The notes under the pieces were generated by a model that did not search any database, had not been told where the DNA came from, and saw nothing but the letters and a program-made list of their open reading frames with translations. The position numbers and the translations under genes were made by a program. This document shows, piece by piece, positions 9,170-16,852 of a stretch of DNA of 32,325 bases. Source of the DNA: Deltaproteobacteria bacterium (GTDB lineage: Bacteria > Desulfobacterota > DSM-4660 > Desulfatiglandales > Desulfatiglandaceae); the NCBI GenBank assembly GCA_003646815.1, contig QMLQ01000007.1:1-32325 (forward strand). The letters are read 5' to 3'. How positions within the stretch are numbered: position 1 is the first letter of the stretch; each line of letters opens with the position of its first letter.

Positions 9170-9958
9170 ATGAAAAAGGCCCCTGGTAATCTTCGCTCAG
9201 CACTGGCATTGGGAGCCAGCGAACATATCGCCATTGTCGGCGGGGGAGGAAAAAGTACGCTCCTTTTCGCCCTGGCAAGGGAGTTGCGCCGCCAAAGCCT
9301 TAAGGTCGTCACCACAACCACCACGAACGTCTGGCTGTGGGAGAGGGACCAGGCCCCGTGGGCCTTGTATCTTTCCGAGGAGGCCTCCTGGGAGAACCTA
9401 CTCAAAGAAGCCGTTGAGAAACAGGGTCACGTGTTCGTAAGCAGGGAAGCCCTCTCTTCAGGAAAAGCGGCGGGGATCTCAAAGGATATGGCTGATGCCC
9501 TGTTTCAGGAACCCTGGGTGGAGTACCTGCTTGTGGAGGCGGACGGTGCTGCCGGACGGCCGGTCAAAGTGCCCATGCCTCATGAACCGGTCATTCCTGA
9601 TTCGGCTACGGCGGTGATTGCTGTTGTGGGACTTGATGCCCTTGGTTCTGCGTGTACCGAAAAAAACGTGTTCCGGATCGATGAATTCAGAAAGATCACC
9701 GGGCTCAAATCCCAAAACAGGATAACACCGGAGGCCCTGGTGAAGATATTTGCGCACCGGAAAGGCATTTTCAAGGAATCACCCGAAAAGGCCCGCCGGA
9801 TAGTCTTTTTGAACAAGAGTGATATCTGCGAAGATCTGGAAGAAGCCCGAATACTGGCGCAGCATATCGTTCAATTGCCTGATGCTGCGGTGGACAGGGT
9901 GGTATTGGGGTCACTCCACAATGAGGAATATAATGTTATTTTGGGAGAAGAGCGGTGA
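9170..9958 (+). CDS. yqeC: YqeC-like putative selenium-dependent hydroxylase accessory protein
   Basis: HIAIVGGGGKSTLLFALARELRRQSLKVVTTTTTNVW; LLVEADGAAGRPVKVPMPHEPVIP; VIAVVGLDALG. Confidence 0.85.
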   Translation: MKKAPGNLRSALALGASEHIAIVGGGGKSTLLFALARELRRQSLKVVTTTTTNVWLWERDQAPWALYLSEEASWENLLKEAVEKQGHVFVSREALSSGKAAGISKDMADALFQEPWVEYLLVEADGAAGRPVKVPMPHEPVIPDSATAVIAVVGLDALGSACTEKNVFRIDEFRKITGLKSQNRITPEALVKIFAHRKGIFKESPEKARRIVFLNKSDICEDLEEARILAQHIVQLPDAAVDRVVLGSLHNEEYNVILGEER

Positions 9959-11019
9959 AAGAAATCTATGATAGAGCGGTTGAAGAATCGAAAAAGGGGA
10001 ATGTTTCCGTCTTGGCGACAATCATCAAGCAGGCTGGTCCATCTCCCCGCGGCATCGGCGCAAAGTGCCTGCTGACGAAAGACGGCACTCTTATTGGAAC
10101 GGTCGGTGGCGGGCGCCTGGAAGCGGAAGTCCTTGGCAAAGCCCCCCAGGTGCTGCAATCCGGCGTACCGGAGGTGCTGAGCTTTCATCTCAAAGGGACC
10201 GATGTTGAGGACACGGATATGCTGTGCGGCGGTGATGTGGAGGTCTTTCTTGCCCCCCTTTCCCCGAAAGACGTGTCTCTCCCTTCCTTTTTAGACGCAG
10301 TCCTGAAAATCCATCGGCGCGGCGGCGAGGGATTGATCGCGACGGTTGTTGACCCTGAAACATGGCAGGGAGAGAAGGCACCCTTGCTCTTTCTTACCAG
10401 GGAAGGCGGACAAACAGGAAGTATGCCGCACTATCACGACCTCGAAATGGAATTGAAAAACAATTTAGAGACACTCCTAAAAGAGCGGCTCCCCAAAATT
10501 TACACCTTTTCCGTAAGTGGAACATCGCTGAACGTCTTTGTGGAGCCGGTCATATCGAACCCGGTTCTGTTTATTTTTGGCGGCGGACATGTGTCCCAGC
10601 AGATTGTACCCCTGGCGGCCCGGGTCGGATTCAACGTGACCGTTATCGACGACCGGGAGGAATTTGCAGATCCTCGTCTTTTCCCGGACGCGAAAGAAGT
10701 CGTAAAACTCGGGTTTGAGGATGTGGTGGATAACCTGCCCGTGAATAAATCCTCCTTCCTTGTAATTGTTACCCGAGGGCACAGTTTTGACAAGGAAGTG
10801 CTGGCCCAGGCCCTGCGGACGAATGCCCGGTACGTGGGAATGATCGGAAGCAGACGAAAGCGGGATATTATTTATCAAAGGCTCCTGGAGGAAGGATTCA
10901 CCCTGGAAGATCTTGCGCGGGTCCATTCGCCCATAGGGCTCAGCATCGGGGCGGAAACCCCTGCGGAGATCGCGGTCAGCATCGTGGCGGAACTCATACA
11001 AGAGAGGGCAGGAGGATAG
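9955..11019 (+). CDS. XdhC/CoxI-family molybdenum hydroxylase maturation factor
   Basis: GTG start overlaps the yqeC stop. QAGPSPRGIGAKCLLTKDGTLIGTVGGGRLEAEV; LFIFGGGHVSQQIVPLAARVGFNVTVIDDREEFA; RYVGMIGSRRKRDII; IGLSIGAETPAEIAVSIVAELI. Confidence 0.88.
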   Translation: MKEIYDRAVEESKKGNVSVLATIIKQAGPSPRGIGAKCLLTKDGTLIGTVGGGRLEAEVLGKAPQVLQSGVPEVLSFHLKGTDVEDTDMLCGGDVEVFLAPLSPKDVSLPSFLDAVLKIHRRGGEGLIATVVDPETWQGEKAPLLFLTREGGQTGSMPHYHDLEMELKNNLETLLKERLPKIYTFSVSGTSLNVFVEPVISNPVLFIFGGGHVSQQIVPLAARVGFNVTVIDDREEFADPRLFPDAKEVVKLGFEDVVDNLPVNKSSFLVIVTRGHSFDKEVLAQALRTNARYVGMIGSRRKRDIIYQRLLEEGFTLEDLARVHSPIGLSIGAETPAEIAVSIVAELIQERAGG

Positions 11020-11116
11020 GAAAAGAAGGATAAAGGACGAATGTGAAGGGCCGTGATTTGTTGGGATTGAAAAGGCATCGATTTGGTCAGAAATGCACCA
11101 AGAGGGAGAAAAGAGC

Positions 11117-11773
11117 ATGAGTTACAAGATTGATGATTCATACCAGGGATGGCTGTGGGAAAAGCTGGGTGAGAAATGTGTTGAAAACCTCAAGAAGCAC
11201 GGGTTTGACGCTCACCTCGTAGAGACGGTTGATAAAGCAAAAGACCTGATCCTGAAAATGATCGGCGACTTCGAAACATTCGGCTTCGGGGGGTCTGATA
11301 CGACCCGCGCGCTCGGGGTCATGGAAGAGCTGAAAGACAAGGGCAAGACCATCCATGACCACTGGCAGGAGGGGCTGAGCAGGAAAGAAGACCTGGAGAT
11401 CCGGCTCCTGCAGGGCCGCTGCGACTGCTTCCTTTGCAGCGCCAATGCGATCGCCGCAACAGGCGAAGTGGTCAACGTGGACGGCATCGGCAACCGTACT
11501 AACGGCATGACCTTCGGGCCGAAAAAGGTGGTAATTGTTGCCGGCATGAACAAGGTGGCTCAGGACCTCCACGGGGCCCTGCGGCGCATCCGGGAAGTGG
11601 CCGCCCCCATGCGGGCGAAAAGCCTCGGTATGCAGACACCCTGCGCGGAGACGGGCTTCTGCACCGACTGCAACGCGCCCCAGCGCATCTGCCGCGTCAC
11701 CACCATCCTTCACCGGAAGCCCATGCTCACGGACGTAAGCGTAATCCTGATCAACAAGCCCCTGGGTTTTTGA
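11117..11773 (+). CDS. LUD-domain (LutC/YkgG-like) protein
   Basis: GFGGSDTTRALGVMEELKDKGKTIHDHW; CFLCSANAIAATGEVVNVDGIGNRTNGMTFGPKKVVIVAGMNKVAQDL. Likely start MSYKIDDSYQG with AGGGAGAAAAGAG upstream. Confidence 0.8.
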   Translation: MSYKIDDSYQGWLWEKLGEKCVENLKKHGFDAHLVETVDKAKDLILKMIGDFETFGFGGSDTTRALGVMEELKDKGKTIHDHWQEGLSRKEDLEIRLLQGRCDCFLCSANAIAATGEVVNVDGIGNRTNGMTFGPKKVVIVAGMNKVAQDLHGALRRIREVAAPMRAKSLGMQTPCAETGFCTDCNAPQRICRVTTILHRKPMLTDVSVILINKPLGF

Positions 11774-11775
11774 TC

Positions 11776-12033
11776 ATGGCCAGGCACAGTCACTCGTTTG
11801 TTGATGAATATGACGGTTTTGTAGGCTTCGGTTTCAACCGCGAAGTGGACGAACACACCCTGACGTACTATCTTCAGAAGTTTTCAGACGATGAATTCAT
11901 TGCGCTCATGAGGACCAGGATGTCCCGGGAAGACATGGAAGCGCTCTTTGACCATCTCAACGAGATCATGAAGCGCTACCTGAAAGATGAGGAATACCAT
12001 CGCTACTTCCTGAAAGACAAAGAGCACGGGTAG
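11776..12033 (+). CDS. Small conserved-looking protein of unknown function (about 85 aa)
   Basis: MARHSHSFVDEYDGFVGFGFNREVDEHTLTYYLQKFSDDEFI...; starts 2 nt after the LUD gene stop, so probably co-transcribed. Confidence 0.65.
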   Translation: MARHSHSFVDEYDGFVGFGFNREVDEHTLTYYLQKFSDDEFIALMRTRMSREDMEALFDHLNEIMKRYLKDEEYHRYFLKDKEHG

Positions 12034-12037
12034 CATA

Positions 12038-12565
12038 TCATTCCGCGCTGTCTGAAAAACGGCCGAGGATCTCCTTGTATGTGTTCAAGGCACGATCCCC
12101 GAAACAGACGAAAATAACCTTTTCAAGGGTCTGGTCACCTTCCAGGAACTTCCTGGTCTCTCTGAGCGCGATCTCAGTGGCCCGCTCCAGGGGGAACCCA
12201 TAGGCCCCGGTGCTGATGGAGGGGAACGCCACGGTCTTCGCCCCCAGGTCAACGGCCGCCTTGAGGCTGTTGCGGTAGCAGGAGGCCAGGAGTTGCTCTT
12301 CGTTCCTGTTCCCCCCGCGCCAGATGGGCCCCACCGTGTGGATCACCCATTTGGCCGGAAGCCGGTACCCCTTGCTGACGCGTGCCTCTCCGGTGGGACA
12401 CCCGCCGATCTGCCGGGTCTCTTCCAGGAGTTCGGGTCCTGCCGCCCGGTGGATGGCGCCGTCAACTCCGCCGCCTCCCAGGAGGGAATTGTTTGCCGCG
12501 TTGACAATGGCGTCCACCTCCTGCTTCGTGATATCCCCTTCAATGATCGTGATCCTTTCTTCCAT
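12038..12565 (-). CDS. Macro-domain protein (O-acetyl-ADP-ribose deacetylase-like)
   Basis: [85 protein letters not shown] upstream of ATG 12565. Confidence 0.95.
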   Translation of the reverse strand: MEERITIIEGDITKQEVDAIVNAANNSLLGGGGVDGAIHRAAGPELLEETRQIGGCPTGEARVSKGYRLPAKWVIHTVGPIWRGGNRNEEQLLASCYRNSLKAAVDLGAKTVAFPSISTGAYGFPLERATEIALRETRKFLEGDQTLEKVIFVCFGDRALNTYKEILGRFSDSAE

Positions 12566-12586
12566 CGCAATCACCTCCCAACCCGG

Positions 12587-12608
12587 ATAAAAACCCGCCG
12601 GGGGCGGG
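12587..12608 (-). terminator. GC-rich hairpin plus U-tract on the minus strand, just upstream of the macro-domain RBS
   Basis: CCCGCC (12594-12599) GGG GGCGGG (12603-12608). On the minus strand the hairpin is followed by TTTTTA. It reads as an intrinsic terminator or leader attenuator. Confidence 0.5.
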
Positions 12609-12705
12609 CAAACCGGCAATAACCTAATAAATTATTTTACTCTTCTTTGATAAAATGAATCCAGAAAAAAGTGGAAAAAGGTTGTGTTGGATTTTAAGAC
12701 TGATA

Positions 12706-12722
12706 TGTCGCGAATCGCAACA
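12706..12722. promoter_or_regulatory. Dyad TGTCGCGA-A-TCGCAACA, candidate enhancer (UAS) for an NtrC-type activator
   Basis: 17-nt inverted repeat, 7 of 8 positions symmetrical, about 180 bp upstream of the sigma-54-type -24 element. Confidence 0.4.
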
Positions 12723-12753
12723 GCAAGGTATGTTCTTGATATTGCTCATATAG

Positions 12754-12769
12754 AATGGCGTCAGCCATT
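12754..12769. promoter_or_regulatory. Second dyad AATGGC-GTCA-GCCATT upstream of the GcvH-like pair
   Basis: Perfect 6-bp inverted repeat about 130 bp upstream of the sigma-54-type promoter. Confidence 0.3.
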
Positions 12770-12900
12770 GCAGAGAGCCCAATGATAAGAACACGCCGTC
12801 TTGAAACACATCACAAGGCGGCAAACCTTTTTTCTGGAAGCCAGGCATTGGAGAATGAATAGCGTTTAATATCAATAGGTTATCCTGTTGCCTCCTGTTC

Positions 12901-12916
12901 TGGCATCTATCTTGCT
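12901..12916 (+). promoter_or_regulatory. Sigma-54 (RpoN) promoter: TGGCATCTATCTTGCT
   Basis: GG-N10-GC spacing; matches TGGCAC-N5-TTGCW at all but one defined position. About 45 nt before the ATG at 12962. Confidence 0.75.
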
Positions 12917-12961
12917 CTTTATCGGGGCAAACATACATTCTTGAAAAAAGGAGCGAGGAAA

Positions 12962-13960
12962 ATGGCAAAAAAGATGAAAGAAAATGTGCGGGATCGAATC
13001 GGATATGGCTCTTCCTACAGGAAGGGGGCGTCTCATGACTTGAAGGAAAAAGAAGAAATTGGGGCGGTCTTAGGCGGCCAGGTCTGGATGGTAAGGCCGG
13101 ATAAAAAAGGACAGAGCGCCAATCCCTGTATCTGGATGCAGGCTGGTGTTGTAGCCTTCAAAAATTGCAACAATTTTTATGACTGTACCACCTGTAAATA
13201 CGATCTGGGAATGCGGAAGAAGGCAGCACAGGGGAAACAAATAACCTGGCAGGATGCCATGAGGAGACGATCGGGCCTGGAAAGGGCCTGCCGTCACAGC
13301 CTTACCAACAGAATCGCAAAACGGCAGTGCGCCTATGATTATGAATGCTCCCATTGTGATTTTGACCAGTTTTTTGAGGATGTCTGGACAACCAAAACCA
13401 GGAAACTGCCGACCGAGGTGCACAGGGTCAAAGGCTTTGAAGTTCCTATGGGATACTATTTTCACAACGGGCATGCATGGGCTCGCATTGAAAGTGGCGG
13501 TTATCTCCGGGTAGGAATGGATGATTTTGCCTTGAAGCTGCTTGGAAAAGCAGATGCGCTGGACCTCCCTCTCATGGGAAAAGAGCTGGATCAGGATGCT
13601 CCCGGGTGGGGATTGCGAAGGGGCAACAATGCAGCCGATGTGCTCTCTCCAGCTGGAGGAGTTATCGTCGAGGTGAATTCCAGCGTGAGAGAAGACTCCG
13701 GCCTGACCAACCGGGAACCGTATGGTGAGGGATGGCTCTTTGTACTCCGCAATCCTGATCTCAAGAAGGCCATGAAAAACCTGATGGACGACACAACCGG
13801 TCTTGAGTGGATAAACAGTGAAGTCGGCAAACTGGAAGAGATGATCGAGGATGTGGCGGGTCCACTGGCTGCTGACGGCGGACATCTTGCCAACGACGTT
13901 TTCGGGAACCTGCCGGATCTGGGCTGGGGAAACCTGACCAAAACATTCCTCAAAACCTGA
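12962..13960 (+). CDS. GcvH-like protein with N-terminal duplicated Cys module (paralog 1), lipoyl lysine absent
   Basis: ATG 12962 after GGAGCGAGGAA. Two C-x12-C-x5-C-x2-C-x-[FY]-D modules (CIWMQAGVVAFKNCNNFYDCTTCKYD; CRHSLTNRIAKRQCAYDYECSHCDFD), then a GcvH-like domain (GYYFHNGHAWARIE...LDLPLMGKEL...VLSPAGGVIVEVN...EPYGEGWLFVL). Confidence 0.85.
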   Translation: MAKKMKENVRDRIGYGSSYRKGASHDLKEKEEIGAVLGGQVWMVRPDKKGQSANPCIWMQAGVVAFKNCNNFYDCTTCKYDLGMRKKAAQGKQITWQDAMRRRSGLERACRHSLTNRIAKRQCAYDYECSHCDFDQFFEDVWTTKTRKLPTEVHRVKGFEVPMGYYFHNGHAWARIESGGYLRVGMDDFALKLLGKADALDLPLMGKELDQDAPGWGLRRGNNAADVLSPAGGVIVEVNSSVREDSGLTNREPYGEGWLFVLRNPDLKKAMKNLMDDTTGLEWINSEVGKLEEMIEDVAGPLAADGGHLANDVFGNLPDLGWGNLTKTFLKT

Positions 13961-13982
13961 TCGGATAAAGAAAGCAGGAGCC

Positions 13983-14903
13983 TTGAACCCGAGGGATGAT
14001 CCATGGAAAAGCGCTATGTCTAAAAGAACAAAGGAAAAACAAGCTGCAGGGCAAGAAGACCGGTGCATCTGGATGCATGCGGGGGTCGTCAGCAAAAAAT
14101 ATTGTGAGCGGAACTACCGATGCACCGATTGTGTCTTCGACCAGGCATTGCGACGCGCTGCCGGTAAAAAACGAAGCGGCCTCGTCTCCTGGCAAGACAA
14201 ACTGAGGGAACGGCCCCAGTGGAAGAGACCGTGCATTCATCATATGAAGGGTGCTATTGAATATCGGTCTTGCACCAACGACTACCAGTGTGGCCACTGC
14301 GATTTCGACCAGTATTTTCAGGATCAGTACACCGTTCATGCCGTAGTGAGTCCAGTAGATTCTTTTGAGGTTGGCGGGTTCAAGATCCCCCAGGGCTACT
14401 ATTTTCATGAAGGACATACTTGGGCCAAGCTGGAAGAAGGGCCTTCGGTGAGAATCGGTATTGATGATTTTGTTCTCAGAGTGCTTGGGCCTTTCGACCA
14501 CATTGAATGCCCCCTTTTGGGGAAAGAGGTGAAACAGGGCGAGCAGGCCATTTCCGTCATTCGCGGTGACAAGCGGGCCCGGATGCTTTCACCCGTAAGC
14601 GGTGTTGTGACGGCCCTAAACCCGGGAGTGCGTGAAAGGGGTACGCCGGCTCACGAAGATCCGTATGCCAACGGATGGATCATGACAGTTCATGCTCCTC
14701 ATCTCAGAAAAGAACTGAAAAATCTCACCATTAACAAGGAATCAAGAAATTTTATTGGGAAAGAAGTAGATCGGCTTTTTGAGATCATTGAAGAAGTGGA
14801 AGGGCCGCTTGGTACTGATGGTGGCGCACTGGGCAGTGATCTCCTGGGCACAATACCGAACCTTGGCTGGGAAAGGCTTACTCGCCTCTTCCTTCGCATA
14901 TAA
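13983..14903 (+). CDS. GcvH-like protein with N-terminal duplicated Cys module (paralog 2), lipoyl lysine absent
   Basis: Same layout: CIWMHAGVVSKKYCERNYRCTDCVFD and CIHHMKGAIEYRSCTNDYQCGHCDFD, then GYYFHEGHTWAKLEEG...IECPLLGKEV...MLSPVSGVVTALNPGV...DPYANGWIMTV. Start uncertain (TTG 13983 or an internal ATG). Confidence 0.85.
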   Translation: MNPRDDPWKSAMSKRTKEKQAAGQEDRCIWMHAGVVSKKYCERNYRCTDCVFDQALRRAAGKKRSGLVSWQDKLRERPQWKRPCIHHMKGAIEYRSCTNDYQCGHCDFDQYFQDQYTVHAVVSPVDSFEVGGFKIPQGYYFHEGHTWAKLEEGPSVRIGIDDFVLRVLGPFDHIECPLLGKEVKQGEQAISVIRGDKRARMLSPVSGVVTALNPGVRERGTPAHEDPYANGWIMTVHAPHLRKELKNLTINKESRNFIGKEVDRLFEIIEEVEGPLGTDGGALGSDLLGTIPNLGWERLTRLFLRI

Positions 14904-14929
14904 CCTGAACTGAAGCATTTGCCTCGCAT

Positions 14930-14965
14930 GGCTGATGGGCTATCCGCTCATCAGCCTTTCTTTTT
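14930..14965 (+). terminator. Intrinsic terminator after the GcvH-like pair
   Basis: GGCTGATG (14930-14937)/CATCAGCC (14949-14956), perfect 8-bp stem, then TTTCTTTTT. It overlaps the convergent archaemetzincin stop codon. Confidence 0.8.
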
Positions 14966-15500
14966 CATCCTTGAGCAAGGTACTGCAATATCTGCAGAGG
15001 TGATTGGACTTCCGATCCACATCCGCCACCGAGTGGCAGTAATGCATGATACATCCGGGGTCCTTACAATGACGAAGATTAAATGTATGTCCCAGTTCGT
15101 GGACAGCCTCCTTTACCACCCGTGTATGATACTCCTTCTCCCGTCCCTCTGACCCAAAACCTTCCTTGAGCCGATGCAGGGAAATGATGGATGCCCTGCC
15201 CCCCAACTGGGCTTCACCGTACACATGGGTCAGGATGGGGATGAAGAGATCCTGCCTTGTAACGCCCAATATCTTCAAGGCATCCGACGGAGCTTTCCGA
15301 TCCAGGATCTCCAGTATAAGGGTGGAGTGATACTGCCGCCGTTGCCGGTCAAAAGCAAACGCAAGGTCGTCTATGAGCGGCATGATCTCAACGGGAAAAC
15401 CGAATACCGTAATGAGAGCCCCGATTATCCGGTCCAGGAGTGACGTATCCAGGGCTTCAATGGGGGAAAGAATGATGGTATGTGCCGGTTGGGTATTCAA
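14940..15500 (-). CDS. amzA: Archaemetzincin family (M54) zinc metalloprotease
   Basis: HELGHTFNLRHCKDPGCIMHYCHSVADVDRKSNHLCRYC matches the HExxHxxxxxHC...C...C...CxxC archaemetzincin signature. Confidence 0.9.
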   Translation of the reverse strand: MNTQPAHTIILSPIEALDTSLLDRIIGALITVFGFPVEIMPLIDDLAFAFDRQRRQYHSTLILEILDRKAPSDALKILGVTRQDLFIPILTHVYGEAQLGGRASIISLHRLKEGFGSEGREKEYHTRVVKEAVHELGHTFNLRHCKDPGCIMHYCHSVADVDRKSNHLCRYCSTLLKDEKERLMSG

Positions 15501-16852
15501 TCTGGCCTGCGAATTCCATATCGCTTGATTTTGCTGTACAGGGTGGAACGGTCGATTTGCAGTATGTCAGCACTTTTCTTGATATTCCAATCAGTTTCGC
15601 CCAAAATAGTCATGACATGCGCTTTCTCAATCTCCTGCAAGGATTTGTCGGCGGCTAGGGTCCGATGTTCCGGAGAAAAAATGGGGAGATCCTCAGGTTT
15701 CACGGTCCGCCCCTTGCCCACAACAACGGCCCGCTCTATTGCGTTCTCCAGCTCACGAACATTCCCCGGCCATTCGTAAAGCATCATTTCGTCCATAGCT
15801 TCCCTACTGATTTTGTCTATATCCTTGTTGCTTTCTTGGGAAAACCGGTGCAGGAAATGCTCCGCGAGAATGGGGATATCTTCCTTTCTTTCTCGCAGGG
15901 GTGGCATAGCAAACGAGATCACGTTGAGTCGGTAGAAAAGATCCTGCCTGAACGTCCTGTCCCGGATCGCCTGGGCCAGGTCTTTGTTGGTGGCGGCGAT
16001 GACCCTGAAGTCGGCCTCAATGGGTTGCGTTCCTCCGACCCTGTAGAATACCCGGTCCTCCATGACTCGCAGGAGGTCGATCTGCATCCGCATGCTGATC
16101 TCGCCTATTTCATCCAGGAAAAGGGTCCCGCCGTGTGCCAGTTCCAGCCTGCCTTTCTTGCTCGCCTTGGCATCGGTAAAGGCACCTTTCTGATGCCCGA
16201 AAAGTTCACTTTCAAGGAGATGTTCGGGAAATGCTCCGCAATTCACCGCCACAAATGGACCGTTGCAGCGCGGGCTCTTGCTGTGAATCGCCTTTGCCGC
16301 CAGACCTTTTCCGGTGCCTGTTTCCCCGGTGATCAACACGGTTGAGTCGGTAGCGGCAACATCCTCTATCAACCGGAACACTTCCTGCATCGCCCTGGAT
16401 TGACCAAGCATGCTCTCAAATCTGCTACGTTCCCGGTATTCTTCTTTCAGGAAGAGAGTTTCGCGATCTTGCGCCTGCCGGTCCATGATCTTTTCAATCA
16501 GAAGTCCCAGTTCATTCGGATCAAAGGGCTTCATCAGGTAGTCAAAGGCCCCGTTTTTCATGGCCTCGATGGCCGTGGAAACGGAACCATAAGCCGTGAT
16601 CATGACTATGGCAACATCCGGGTCATTTTCATGCACTCGCTTCAGGACATCCAGGCCGCTCATGCCGTCCATCTTGATATCCAGAAGAAGGATGTCATAC
16701 CGGATATTTTCGAGCATCTCCAGGGCCTCTTCGCCACTGGCGGCCTTGTCTACCTGGTGGCCGTCCCTTTCCAGCCATCCGGCGAGAGATTCCCTCATAA
16801 TCAGCTCGTCATCAACAATAAGAATCTTAGCGGTCCCCATGTAGGCCTCCAT
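15497..16852 (-). CDS. Sigma-54-dependent NtrC-family response regulator (REC-AAA+-Fis HTH)
   Basis: REC: ILIVDDELIMRESLAGWL, DILLLDIKMDGMSGLDVL. AAA+: VLITGETGTGKGLAAKAIH, ESELFGHQKGAFTDAKASKKGRLELAHGGTLFLDEIGE. C-terminal Fis-type HTH. Confidence 0.96.
   Translation of the reverse strand: MEAYMGTAKILIVDDELIMRESLAGWLERDGHQVDKAASGEEALEMLENIRYDILLLDIKMDGMSGLDVLKRVHENDPDVAIVMITAYGSVSTAIEAMKNGAFDYLMKPFDPNELGLLIEKIMDRQAQDRETLFLKEEYRERSRFESMLGQSRAMQEVFRLIEDVAATDSTVLITGETGTGKGLAAKAIHSKSPRCNGPFVAVNCGAFPEHLLESELFGHQKGAFTDAKASKKGRLELAHGGTLFLDEIGEISMRMQIDLLRVMEDRVFYRVGGTQPIEADFRVIAATNKDLAQAIRDRTFRQDLFYRLNVISFAMPPLRERKEDIPILAEHFLHRFSQESNKDIDKISREAMDEMMLYEWPGNVRELENAIERAVVVGKGRTVKPEDLPIFSPEHRTLAADKSLQEIEKAHVMTILGETDWNIKKSADILQIDRSTLYSKIKRYGIRRPD

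Noticed and set aside
12624-12968. 114-aa minus-strand ORF
   Set aside because: Covers the sigma-54 promoter/dyad region and has no recognisable domain.
13070-14095. 341-aa minus-strand ORF
   Set aside because: Antisense to the GcvH-like pair, whose repeated Cys modules establish the plus-strand frame.
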